DNA of 64,000 nucleotides from Buxus sempervirens (taxonomy: Eukaryota; Streptophyta; Magnoliopsida; Buxales; Buxaceae), in the NCBI GenBank assembly GCA_947561395.2, contig OX387194.1, positions 13,316,048 through 13,380,047 of the forward strand. The letters are read 5' to 3'. The notes beneath the pieces are model-generated. The model made no database searches and was not told the origin of the DNA. It saw only the letters and a list, made by a program, of their open reading frames with translations. This document shows, piece after piece, positions 34,743 through 45,266 of the stretch. A program made the position numbers and the translations under genes. Positions within the stretch are counted from its first letter, which is position 1; every line of letters starts with the position of its first letter.

Positions 34743-35414
34743 TTAATGAAAATTATATTTTTATAAAATTCATCATTTTTTCTTACAACATTAAAGCATA
34801 AATATATTTTTATTTCTAAATATAAGTATACAAAAAAGGCCCAAAAATTATAATAAACTTTAAACATATACTTAAAATAATTTTTTACATTGGAGTTGTA
34901 TTAAAAGCTCATAATTGTTTTACCATTGTACAATTTTTTCTAGAGTTTCAATTGAGCTAGAAGACTAATGGCTTAGCTTTAAATAAAATTCCATGTAAAA
35001 TATTAGTAGCTCATCTTATTTTACATTACTATATACCCATAATATACAATATAACTCTAATGATATAATAATGATGTTTAATATTATATTATATATCATT
35101 GTTATATAATAGAATATATAATATAGTAGAAATTAAAGAGGGGAAACGTGTGCTTAAAATCATTGTTAAGAAAATAGTTTTTATATCAATAAAAAATATA
35201 AACATATAAAACCGTGATCTATTTTAAGTTTTTTCCTTACACATACCTAAAATATCCGTTTGTAGAATTTCTATCTCAAAAGTATCTAGCCTATTTAAAG
35301 TCCCAATCTAGTGGGAGGAATCCTCACAGAATCGTAGAAGTATAAATCAAACCAAATCAAATTTCAATATGAATTTACATAAGTAGTAAAAAAAGAGAAG
35401 AATAACCTTCTAGA
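34743..35414. other. AT-rich non-coding DNA
   Basis: No gene or element end recognised between the two MULEs. Several short AT palindromes near 35,060-35,120. Confidence 0.5.
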
Positions 35415-35935
35415 AAAAGTATAGGGAAATTTACACTTACACCCCCTGAGGTTTGGGAAAGTATCACGGACACCCCCTGTGGTTCAAAAGTGATCACTTA
35501 CTACCCCAGTGGTTTTGAAAAGTGTCGCCTACACCCCCTACCGTTACTTTGTAAATAAACGCCGTTTGGTTTTTTTTTTCAAATACCCGAAATGCCCTTC
35601 TCGTTCTTTCTCCATGATTGAAGAGAACTCCACCAAACCCAGAGAGATAGCACGGGTCGGAGTGGTTGCCGGAATATCGATCTTCACCGTCATCTTTGGC
35701 TTCCCTTTCTTCTTCTTCACTCGCGTTGCCCCAATCACATTGATGCCACCCGTCTCCACCGCCTCCGGGCTCTCTACTGGCGACTCTGAGAACTCCGTCG
35801 GACTCTCTGCATCACATATATTCCACAAAGAGTTGATAACTTCTAGTTGAAGAACTGGAAGCAGCCAAAACTAGAACATCTACGCTCATTTGGCCATGCA
35901 GAAAGGGTGGTTGATCAAGTGGGGTCATGAAGAAC

Positions 35936-36184
35936 TGACCTGATGAATAATCAGAACCTCGAAAAGATGAAGAGTTCGATCTGGAGAGGACCGAGTAATC
36001 AGCTTTTGGCTGATGATTTTTCTGTTCACAGCCTTTTAGGATTTGCTTGCATTCAAGGAGATGTTCGAGTTGTTCTTTGAAAATATCCCCTCTCTCTAGA
36101 AATTCTCTCTCTGTTCTTGTAGAATTGGTTCACCTTTTTGAGCTCTTCGTGTCTCTGAAAGAATTCCTTCATCTCATTCTCCGC
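35936..36184 (-). pseudogene. SPX-domain (PHO1-like) fragment in Pack-MULE
   Basis: The minus strand reads ENEMKEFFQRHEELKKVNQF then YKNRE and, after a one-base frameshift, LERGDIFKEQLEHLLECKQI and LKGCEQKN. This matches the SPX region of PHO1-family phosphate exporters, where EEFxKVNxFYxxKExEFLxRG precedes LxxQxxxLLxLK. SPX domains sense inositol pyrophosphates. Only about 60-80 codons remain and an in-frame stop ends the segment. The call is by motif and moderately secure. Confidence 0.62.
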
Positions 36185-36778
36185 TTTTGCTTCTCACCTT
36201 CAATGATTGAATGTCGAGATTTCAATTTAATTTTTGTGTTTTATTAGCTAGTGTCTCTTTCGTTCATGTTTTGTGGGCCGGAGTCGATCCCTTTTTTTCT
36301 GTTTCCTAACTCACGATGGTTTCGTGATGATGCAACGGTTTCTTTCTTTTTCCTATGGCCGGAATCTGAACAAATTTTGTATTTTCCGGCCAACCCAGGA
36401 ATGAGAATGCCGGAAAATTAGGTCCACTTCTCTTTTTTCACTAGATGACAAACACAACCGAAGCTCACCATTTAGAATGAAATCTTAAGCTTCCGAGCTC
36501 TTATTTAGCAAAAATTAAATACGGTAACATCCCTGAGAAATACGAGTATTATCGCCGGAAAATCAAGAAAATAGACCACAATCTGAAAAAAAAAAAAAAC
36601 TTCGCAAAAACAACCTAAGCTGAAATATTATCCAATTTTCCTGACTGTAATCCAGAAAGAAGAGTTAGCTGAAGTTCGAAGGGAACATCGTAAAATCTCT
36701 GTAAACCCATTAATTAGTTTATTTTTTCTTAGTTGTTCTTCCTGAATTATCTCTCCTTTGTCTCCAGTGTTGTGAAGT

Positions 36779-36949
36779 CTACAAAGTTTGCCCCTTGACT
36801 GAAACTCCATTGCCTAGGGAGACTATTCCTTCAAATTCACGATCAATACTTCCGGCGGCAACGTTTAGTAGCCATGATGTTCCATTGTGCAAGGTCCCAA
36901 AAGGTCCTTCGTTTCCAGCCGACGAAGATACGAAAATACCTTTCCATTT
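36779..36949 (-). pseudogene. Subtilisin-like protease fragment in Pack-MULE
   Basis: 57 codons on the minus strand read [20 protein letters not shown] then [20 protein letters not shown] and [16 protein letters not shown]. This is the region around the conserved SAGNxGP of plant subtilases (SBT1 group), between the catalytic His and Ser parts. None of the three catalytic residues is included, so no protease activity is possible. Confidence 0.9.
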
Positions 36950-37412
36950 CTGGAAGAAACATGGTGCGAAGAAACTCAATTTCGCAAACACAGAGAGGGA
37001 GATAGAAATCCACTGGGATCTAACTAAAGCCAAGTTTTTTTTCTGGTCCCGAGCCCCCAGTCTGGGTTCTTCATCACAGTGGAAGTTTAGAGGGAACAAG
37101 AGGATTGAAGTTGATGGGGTCCCAATTCAGGTGTCGTGGGACGTTTATAACTGGTTGTTTGAAGACGCTTATGACGGACACTCTGTGTTCATGTTCAGGT
37201 TCGAGAGATTAGGGTTCGAAGAGAATGTTGAAGCGAACAATGAAATGGTGTTGTGGCCTCAGAATTCATGTGGGTTCGGATTGAATGCGTTCGAGAGGAA
37301 GAAATTGAAGAAGAGCTTGTGGAAGACTGGAAGTTCGTCGTCATCTTCAAATGTCTTCAGCTTCTTCTGGGTGCGGTTCTTCTATGATGGAGTGGGCGAG
37401 TACTGGGGATAA
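36795..37412 (+). CDS. Chimeric ORF: antisense subtilase plus DUF868 C-terminal fragment
   Basis: An intact 205-codon ORF inside the Pack-MULE. Codons 1-51 are antisense to the captured subtilase piece and have no homology of their own. From about 36,950 it becomes DUF868: [15 protein letters not shown], then [28 protein letters not shown] and [11 protein letters not shown], the core of that plant family of unknown function. Near 37,340 the frame has shifted: another frame reads [20 protein letters not shown], which matches the usual DUF868 C-terminus, so the last ~25 residues here are novel. Whether it is expressed is unknown; typical DUF868 proteins are about 300 aa, so more than half is missing. 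Confidence 0.6.
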   Translation: MTETPLPRETIPSNSRSILPAATFSSHDVPLCKVPKGPSFPADEDTKIPFHFWKKHGAKKLNFANTEREIEIHWDLTKAKFFFWSRAPSLGSSSQWKFRGNKRIEVDGVPIQVSWDVYNWLFEDAYDGHSVFMFRFERLGFEENVEANNEMVLWPQNSCGFGLNAFERKKLKKSLWKTGSSSSSSNVFSFFWVRFFYDGVGEYWG

Positions 37413-37744
37413 TGAGATACAAAACCCATCTGGGTTCTCTTTGTTAGTTTATGTTTAGGGCATTAGGGCATCTTCATTTCGAGTTCTCAAAGACGGAGAA
37501 GAGAACAAAGATGGCGTTAGGGCATCTCGTTGGAGAAGAGAACGAAGAGAGCATTTTAAACAAGGGCATTTCCGCCATTTGAGAAAAATACCCAACGGCG
37601 TCTATGGGCAAAGTAACGGCAGGGGGTGTAGGCGACGCTTTTTGAAATTACGAGGGTAGTAAGTGATCGCTTTTAAACCACAGGGGTGTCCGTGATAGTT
37701 TCCCAAACCTCAAGGGGTGTTTGTGTAAATTTCCCAAAAGTATA

Positions 37745-39134
37745 ATTAAAAGAATCATCTGTGTGATCTATGTCTTTATTAAAGAAAAAGACATTTATAA
37801 TTTTCAAACTAATTGGAAAATAAAAAAATAGCTTTCTGGTTTCTAACTAAAATTCAATCGTTAAAAAAAAGAATTATTCTGGATACTCTTAAAAATATTG
37901 ACAGTAACTATTTTAAAAGAAAAAAAGAGAGGAGAAATTGACAATATAACATCAAATTCCCATCTCAAGCGTCCATCTGGCCTAAAGGGGTCCTTGTTAC
38001 ATAAACGGTCTCCATTTGCCACAAATTTCACTCACAGGATTCCTGAGAATCGGGTCTAAGCATGGTTGATTGACTGAGAAATTAGAAAGCATGATCTCTT
38101 GAGAAACTACGAATCATGAGGAAGAGCCGGCACATGTTATTAGTTCTCTAACCGCCAAATCAGAACTTCCCAACCTCGTAAAAGCCCGCCATCATAACCC
38201 TTAATGAAAACTATCACCTCTGCTTAAGAAATCAACAAGCTCTGTGGACCCAGATTGTTTTTCTCTCGTTCAAGATATCCAAGAATACGTCAGCATTTTC
38301 ATGGAACCTCATAAAAGCCCGCCACCGATAAACCTCCTCCGTGTTTGTGCTTTCAAGAATCCTATGAGTTCTTATAAGCTTGAATTTATATTTCTTCACT
38401 AATTCAATGTAGTATAGTTAAGAGTTTCTTTGTATTTACGTTGAATTCTTGTTATTGATTTCATTACTAACTCTGTTTCTACGTTGAATTCTTGTTATAA
38501 CTCTAGTTTTATTGTGAGTTCTTGTTGCAGTTTTGCTAAGAAATGTCACAAATTTTATTCTAATATTTGTTAAAAATTGTTTCTGTGAGAATAGCATACT
38601 TTAAACATTTCTTTGCATTTACATTGAATTATTGTTATTGATTGCCCTACTAGCTCTGTTTCTTCAATGAAATCTCACAAACTATTGGTTTCTTTACTGG
38701 TTTTATTGTGAGGTCTTGTTGCTGTTTTGCTTTCTTGTTTTGTTTCTTGCAAGAACTCTCACAAATTTTATTCTAATATTTGTAAAAAATTGTTTCTGTG
38801 AAAACAGCATACTTTAATATATTTTTTATATTTTTTTTCCATCAAATACTATTGTTCTTTACCTTTTGGATCTGTTTCTTGGACTTCCACAAGTGTTTCA
38901 TTCTTGTCTCCCCGAAAGAACTCCTGTAAATATTTATTTCACGTTCATGATAAATGGGGTTCCATGAGACACATATTACAGATCATTTGATGTAAATCAG
39001 TCCTTGGCTTTCTTTTCATTCTTCTATCCCATAAATGATCCACCATATATCAGAACTCTCTCTCTCTCCCCCATCATTTCATCATTCCTTAGAACAATCT
39101 TGCAATAAATCTATTTGGTGCCACTTGTTTTCAG
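37745..39134 (+). other. Upstream region of the second B3-like gene
   Basis: No ORF recognised. It is likely promoter plus 5'-UTR exon and intron: an acceptor TTGTTTTCAG ends at 39,134, followed by a leader exon up to the ATG at 39,255. Sequence near 38,995 resembles the leader intron of the first gene. It contains a ~213-bp tandem duplication. Confidence 0.4.
38410..38830. repeat. ~213-bp tandem duplication, two diverged units
   Basis: The strings CACAAATTTTATTCTAATAT (at 38,547 and 38,760) and TTGTTTCTGTGA recur about 213 bp apart, along with GTTATTGATT and GTTTTGCT blocks. Units differ by indels, so the duplication is not recent. Position suggests it lies in the leader intron of the B3-like gene. 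Confidence 0.75.
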
Positions 39135-39254
39135 GAAGTAAACTGCATTATTAGGGATTGCATTATTAGGGATCCCTAATAACAATTTGGAAGATTTGTG
39201 TCAAAGAAGGCAAGAACCTGTTGAAGAAGTGCAAGGAAGATCTGTGTTGGAACC

Positions 39255-40111
39255 ATGTCCAACAATCAGGACAATAGTAGTGCTAGCGATGGGCAGGGCA
39301 GTTCAAAGGAGACTCAGCAGCCCCTCCAACAAGTATACTCTCCTAACCTCTAGTCTCTTTCTGTTCAGCTTGCCTTTAACTCTTTCTATAAGATATGTTG
39401 GAAGGTGTGTGAGAAAAAAAAAACTCTCATTTAATCAGTGAACTGCTGCTAAGACTTTTATGGAAAGTTCATTGAACAAATTCACTGATTCTCACAATGA
39501 GATAATTCAGTAATATCACATTTTTTATGATTTAGCAGGTTAAAGGCAAAGAAATAGAAATTTCCCCTACAGGAAGCGAAACACCTGAAAGTTCTCCAGA
39601 GTTAACGAAATTATCTCTAGAGGACATTAAAACGACTGAAAGTTCCTCGAGTAAAACGGATACCAGAGAGAAGATAAGGAAAATATGTGAGAACGAAAAG
39701 CCACTAATGAAGAAACTGCAAAAGAATGACATATCTCTGGAAAGACTGGAACTACCTGAAGAAGATTTTGATGCCATTATCCTTCCCGTGTTGAATAGAG
39801 ACAAGAAAAACAAAATCGATGATGGAATAGCGGCATATGTTTACGACGAAGATTGTAGGGAGTATGAAATGATTCTGCAATATATTCCGGAGTCAAAATC
39901 TTATCATCTTCATGGAGAATGGAATAAGTTCTGTACTTTAGTTGGATTGAAAGCCAATGAACACACTGTTACAATGAGGCCACTCCGCGATTTTATGGCT
40001 TCCGGACTTTACTTTTACATAGAGGCGTTAGAGACAATAGTACCAGAAACTATGAAAACTGAAACCCCAAGTCCTGAAGGTCCATCCGAAAAAAAGAGAC
40101 GACTAGAGTAA
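39255..40111 (+). CDS. B3-like DNA-binding protein, single domain (spliced: 39255-39332, 39539-40111)
   Basis: Predicted 216-aa paralog of the gene at 571-2244. Exon 1 (26 codons, MSNNQDNSSASDGQGSSKET...) stops at a GTATAC donor at 39,333; exon 2 starts after TTTAGCAG at 39,538. The intron is phase 0 and in the equivalent position to the first gene. After an acidic Ser/Thr/Glu-rich stretch, residues about 80-190 form one B3-like domain: KPLMKKLQKNDIS, LPEEDFDAIILP, YHLHGEWNKFCTL and a final hydrophobic strand LYFYIEAL. The LWxF element of the family is replaced by TMRPLRDF, a notable divergence. Ends RRLE then TAA. It lacks the second domain and the basic N-terminus of its paralog, so subcellular targeting may differ. 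Likely nuclear transcription regulator; function unknown. Confidence 0.68.
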
Positions 40112-40920
40112 CAAACGGTGAAAAGCCACACTTAAGAAGGTTGAAGGTGAACGGGAAACTCAAGGGCGAAGGAACAGACTTGGCTGGACACAACGCATGG
40201 ACAAGGATCAGAAAAAGAAACGATTCATCTGTAGATCGATTTGCTGTGCTTCCTACTCTCTCTGTCTCTCTGTTTCTGCCATTTTTTTCATTTTTGTCTC
40301 TCTGCTTTCTACTCTTTCTCTCTCTGTTTCTACCATTGTTGTCTCTTGTTTTAGGTTAAACACAGGATTTGAGCATATTAAACAGAAACAAGAGAAATTG
40401 AAAAAATTTGGAATTGTTGAAACTATAAACAGCAGATGAACTCTGTTGAGAAGGCTAATTTGAGGATTCAAGAGTGATTAATTTGATTGCATAATCAGAA
40501 TAATAGCAGAAATCAACTATGCTATAACATTTAAGAGAAACAACCAAAACCACTGGAATGAATCAGCTATTTGCAGAAAATTTTGCTTCCAACCGAGGCA
40601 GATACAGATCGTTCGAAAATTGGTGAATTTAATGCAATTAAAAGCTAGAATTCGATAAGAATTTAATTGAGAGGGTTCGAGTTCGTACCATGACAGCTTC
40701 AAGCGCAGAGAATCCAAAAGCTAACAGAGCGAGAGAAGATGAGAATGATTTGGCGCCAGAGATAAGGATTTTAAAATCGTTTTCTGTGGGACCATAAGAT
40801 GTCTCACATCAGATTAAAGATGTTATTGTTTGGTGGGCATATCCCTTGCGAGTTGCGATTACTCGGGAGGTCATGTCGGGGAGGACCAAAAGAATCGCCA
40901 TGGGAAGATATGGACCAATT
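40112..40920. other. 3' region of the second B3-like gene
   Basis: Contains a CTCTCTGTTTCT-rich stretch matching the 3' UTR type of the first gene (about 2260-2340), the ACAGCAGATGAA landmark at 40,428, and the TTTGGCGCCAGAG segment near 40,750 that pairs with 8432-8445. No independent gene is supported; a minus-strand exon with a donor near 40,688 is conceivable. Confidence 0.45.
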
Positions 40921-41330
40921 TAGGGGTGCAACTCGGTCATCTTAAAACCAAACCGAAACCGACTTCAATTTGGTTTTGGTCCAAAAACCCCAAAATTGAA
41001 CTAAGTCAATTCGGTTTTGGATTGGATGCTCAGTTAACCGAACCAAATTTATATATTTGCTCAAACCGAATCAAATTTGCTTGTTCGAGCACAAGCATGT
41101 ATTGGTTTAACTTGAACCAAATCGAACCGAGTTGATCTCATCTAATGTGGTTCGATTTGGTTTAGGTTTCAGTTTTTTATTTATGTGGGTTCAATTTTCG
41201 GTTTTCAATTTGGTTCAGTTCAGTTGGGTTGACTGCAAAAATATGGAATATGAAAAATTATAGTGGCAAAAAATGTAAATAAGATTTTCAAATAAAAAAA
41301 ATAATTATTAATAAAATCCTTTACCACCTA
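40921..41330. mobile_element. hAT-like fragment, right end not found
   Basis: Starts TAGGGGTGCAACTCGGTC after GACCAATT, in the style of hAT MITEs, and is filled with GGTTCGGTTT/AACCGAACC-like strings. No matching inverted end or 8-bp duplication was found, so it is probably truncated. Confidence 0.45.
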
Positions 41331-41689
41331 ACCTGAACCGCTGAAATTCATAGTCTGATTGCTCTTGCAAACTTGATCGCAACCTAAATTAAATGCTGAA
41401 CTAAATATTTTTGGAGATATTACTGTAAATGTAAGCAACACAAAGTTTTTAAATCCTTGACCACAGATCAAGGAAGCTATTTGCAATAAGGAAAATAAAG
41501 ATTCCAATCAACTTTATAATACAAACCACAACCCTAACTAAGCGACCCATCTGCACATCCAAGAAACCATCCCCAACAACTATTCAAAAGAATATAAACG
41601 AGATCATAAGAAATCAACAGTAATCGTTTGAACAAACAGAAATAAAAAAAAAAAACCAAACAGCAAACGATCGAACAGAAAAAAAAAAT

Positions 41690-42079
41690 GCTACTTACTT
41701 AAAATCGAGCAATCCACACGCAAGGCTCATCCCTTTTTCTTTTCTTCCCTTGTTCTTCTTCTTCTTTCTCCTTTCCTCTTCTCCTTCTCCTCCTTCCCCT
41801 TCTCTGTGTTTCCTCCTTTCTCTTCTAACCCTAACGCATAACCCAAATGAAAGAACCTACGGGTTCTTTCATTAAACATGAGATGTGTTTTAAACCAATA
41901 ACCCAAAACTGGTTCAATAAAAATGAACCGACCCCATTAAACCACTAACCAACCCACTCAAACCAAACCAAAGGGTTCATTTTAAATTGATGAAATTAAT
42001 CGACTGAACTAAATTTAATCCTCTATTTATAAAATACTTACTCTTAATTAAAATTTTCTTAAAATCCCAGGGTCTTACA
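41690..42079 (-). mobile_element. LTR 5'-end fragment, inverted, of the TGTAAGA-CCTGG family
   Basis: Read on the minus strand from 42,079 it begins TGTAAGACCCTGGGATTTT and passes through GAAAGAACCCGTAGGTTC and AAGTAAGTAGCA, matching the first ~590 bp of the solo LTR at 11,319. The left limit is uncertain; related sequence may run to about 41,340. Confidence 0.75.
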
Positions 42080-42087
42080 CACCCTCT

Positions 42088-42712
42088 CATGTATGCCTTA
42101 AAATATATCCAAGTATACCCAAGGTACCTTCCAAGTGTACCCAAATTACCACCCAAGTGTACCCAATGTACCTCTCAAGTGTACCTAAAGTATCTCCTAA
42201 GAATACCTAAAGAATCTGCCAAGTATACCAAAGGTACCCTCCCGAATAATACTAAAGTACCCACTTGTATTACCTAAGGTATCCCCATTGTATACCTAAG
42301 GTACACCCATGTATTACTCAAGGTACCACCCAAGTATACCTAGGATACACCCTAGTATTACCCTAGGTACCACCTAAGTATACCTAGAGTACTCCCATGT
42401 ATTACCCAATGTACCCCCCAAGTATTACCTAAAGTACCCCCATGTGTTACCTAAGGTACCCTTCATGTATACCTAAAGTATCCATTGTGTTGCCTAAGGT
42501 ACCCCACTTGAATACCTAAGGTACCCCCTTATTTTACCTAAGGTACACCCCCTTATATAACTAAGGTACACCCTTTCTACAACTAAGGTACCCCCTTGTG
42601 TTAACTAAGGTACACCCCTAAGCATACCTAAAGTATACCCCTTAAGTAACTGAGGCAAACCCCCTTGAAACACCAAGGTACCCCTTAGTATGCCTTAGGT
42701 ACACCCTAAGGA
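42088..42712 (+). repeat. Minisatellite of a ~22-24-bp unit (CCTAAGGTACCCC-like)
   Basis: About 26 degenerate units such as CCTAAGGTACCCCCATGTAT, many containing the palindrome GGTACC or its variants, run for about 620 bp and end just 60 bp upstream of the TATAAAAGG of the surrounding LTR. Unit spacing and composition vary and there are no unique spacers, so it is not a CRISPR. Probably a U3 enhancer-like array. Confidence 0.9.
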
Positions 42713-43332
42713 TTTAGTGGAATAAAGGCTTTTGTTTAGGGGCAGATTTGAAAGACCAAAAGTTGAGCATATAAAAGGATGCCCTAGCTAATATTCTAAG
42801 TGTTTTAAGAACCCCTTTCTCTTGTATTGGACGTATAGAACAAGGAGAAAAGTGGGAGCTTGCTTGAAAGCTTGAAGAAGGAGAAGAAGAGGAGAGATTG
42901 ATGAGAAGCAAGCTTCTCCATTAACCAAGTAAGTAGCAAACCCTTCAAACGAAAATGTATTATAAAAATTCGTATTCTCTCTCTAGGGTTTAATTTATTT
43001 GAAGAAATGATCTTGCATGTTGATTTTTACTGCTAAGATTCGTAGGGTTTTGGTTGTATAACAATCTTGTTTAGTTTTCTATTGATTTGCCATAGATTTC
43101 CAACCTATAAAGATCACATTTCAGTTTTGGGTTTAAGTTTGGTGGGTTGAATGAGATTTCATGTGGTTGGACTTGTGTTTATACGTATTTTGGATGATCA
43201 ATTCCTGTTTTGGAAGGTATTTTTGAGTATGTTGGAATGTTTTATGATCATCCCATTTGGTGTCAGAAAGGTTAGAAATGATTTATATGAGTTTTGTGTT
43301 GAAAATAGCCAAAAATATTTCAAAACCGAAGG

Positions 43333-43513
43333 TGGCGATTAACCCTGAAAGTTGGCGATTAATCTTAAGCCAAAACCCTAAAAAATCAGTCTCTGTTAAC
43401 ATAGGATTAGTCTTGGCGATTAATCACAATACTAATCGTGAATCAGGATTAGGTCGGCGACTAATCGTGGGAGCTAATCGCCCCTGGTGGATTAATCGTG
43501 AAGGCTAATCGTG
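43333..43513. repeat. Array of GGCGATTAATCG-like palindromes
   Basis: About eight occurrences of GCGATTAATC / GATTAATCGTG / CTAATCGC in 180 bp within the LTR leader, about 560 bp after the TATA box. Confidence 0.8.
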
Positions 43514-45266
43514 GGCCCTATTTTGATAGTTCTTCACCCGTTTTTTCCCCAACTCTTTCCCAAACAACCTAAACCTCCTACACAGCAAGTAAATGTCATG
43601 TGTATTTTATGTTTCCATATACTTATGGCTTTATATGTAAATAAGGTTTTACCCCCCATTTGGAATCATTAAAAATACTCTTAAGATCTAATTCCTCACT
43701 AATAAAAAGCAACTTTCCAGTTCATGCCTAAAATTTCAGTTTTGCCCGATTTTCACAAAAAACTCCATTTTGAGTTTGATACCCAAAATAGTGATTCAGA
43801 AGCCCATAAAATTCCAGAAAATTTATCTACCCTTCATTAGATTACAATCCAAATTTGAGCCTGAAACTTCTTGTAGATTTGTCTAGAAAAATCATATACC
43901 CAAAAGGTTAATGTTTTTATAATGACTTGGAATATTTTTAAGGTCGAAAACTTTTTGTCTCGGAATCCATTGATTTTTGGTATGGTGACTTTATTGGGAA
44001 TCCTAAGATTATCCCACTTATCAAGTATGTAATTTGAGGATTTTATGGTATTCGTTTGGATTAATTTAGATTTATGGAAACGAGGTTGGAAAACTCTTAT
44101 GTGATTTAACAAGGCATTTGGCCTATGGTTTTATTGGCGGTGGATGGGGAATTCCATTTGGCCCTGATTTGAGCACTAGCTTTACTCATAGATTTGATTA
44201 ATGGTTTTGGTTTTGAATTGTGAGTCGTCTAATTGAACGTTGTTCTTACTGTGGATCCACAGTGAGTCTAGTTAGTGTGTTGGTGTTGGCTTGTTAGTTT
44301 TAATGTCCTTGTCTATATAGCTTTCCACTGTGGGGTATCAATGAGGCCCTCTTGGGGCATAGAGGTGCTTCGGCAACCACTCACCGTAGGGTATTGGCGG
44401 GAGTTCTTGTGATTCATCTGGTTTGGTTTGGCAATGGATGGGGTATTCCATTTGGCCTTGATTATTGGTTTGGTTGTCACTTGCCAGCCCATACATGGGT
44501 ACTCGCCTTACTAAGATGTCCCTAACTAGGCTTCTCTTTGTAAGTTGTGTAGGTGGCAAATGGATAGTGGTCATTAATCTAATTTAGAAACACACTAACC
44601 CACGAATCCTAACATGACATGTTTGCAGTATTTGATTACCTTTATTGAATTGATTTCATGTGTTATCCGATTGTGATTCTTTGACTTGAGATTTACACTT
44701 TATATTTGTGAATATTATCATAATGTTATAAAATTGCATAAACTGTTTCTATACATGCATGTTTGTTGCTTACTGGGACTCTCGTCTCACGCGTGTTTTG
44801 TTTTACCGAATTTGTTTTCAGATCCTCTTGGTAAGCCATGTATTGGGGCAGATATTGAGGCTGAGCTTGAGTATAGGCCCGAGGACTACTACCACCCATA
44901 GTAGGGTTCTTTTTGTGTTATTGTATTTAGTTTTTGGAAACTATAAATGGGATTGTAAATATTCTTTTGGGACTTATACACTTGGGAGTTGATTATTGTA
45001 TATGTCTGTATATATATGAAAAAGAGAGATGGTGAGCATCTTAGTTGCCTTTTTGTATCCATAGATATCATCCTTTTGGAGTGATCATACATGTGACCTT
45101 TTGTTAGATGGAAAATTTTATTCCATGCTTCTTTAGCTTATGCACTCTGATGATTACTTTGTAATTGCCCAGGTTAATTGTATTAATTAGGTTCTATTGG
45201 GCCCATAAGTAGGTCTTAGGGACGGGTTGGTGCCGTGATAGGCAAACCCGATTCTGGGGTGCTACA

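Larger units (their letters stand above)
35424..37735. mobile_element. Pack-MULE with three captured gene fragments
   Basis: 2312 bp. The ends start GGGAAATTTACAC, form inverted repeats of about 190 bp, and are flanked by perfect 9-bp duplications AAAAGTATA (35,415-35,423 and 37,736-37,744), the signature of Mutator-like transposition. No transposase. The interior contains an SPX/PHO1-like fragment (minus), a subtilase fragment (minus) and a DUF868 fragment (plus), with an unidentified GC-richer segment at 35,610-35,850 that may be a fourth capture. The exact duplications suggest a fairly recent insertion. Confidence 0.95.
42080..45266 (+). mobile_element. Long LTR, 5' end truncated, plus orientation
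   Basis: The 3' end GGGGTGCTACA (45,256-45,266), the TTGCTTACTGGGACTCTCGT block near 44,765, the GGCAACC..GTAGGGTATTGGCGGG region near 44,373 and the AAGTAAGTAGCA near 42,927 all match the solo LTR at 11,319-14,706. A core promoter TATAAAAGG lies at 42,772. The expected TGTAAGA start is missing; sequence instead begins with a minisatellite. No primer-binding site follows the end, so it is a solo or broken LTR. No target duplication could be established. Confidence 0.78.

Noticed and set aside
35509..35850. 113-codon ORF with a hydrophobic segment as a real gene
   Set aside because: It begins inside the Pack-MULE TIR and no family was recognised; it may be part of a captured gene but a CDS call is not supported.
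36779..37099. 106-codon minus-strand ORF as a single gene
   Set aside because: Only codons from about 51 on are subtilase; the first 50 are antisense to the captured DUF868 sequence. It is a by-product of joining two fragments.
42079..42080. Simple inversion of the 5' part of one LTR at 41.7-42.1 kb
   Set aside because: Both the inverted fragment and the plus-strand LTR contain their own GTAAGTAGCA region, so they are two copies rather than one inverted LTR.
42088..42712. CRISPR-like periodic repeat
   Set aside because: Units are degenerate and contiguous with no unique spacers, the host is a plant, and the array lies in an LTR; it is a minisatellite.
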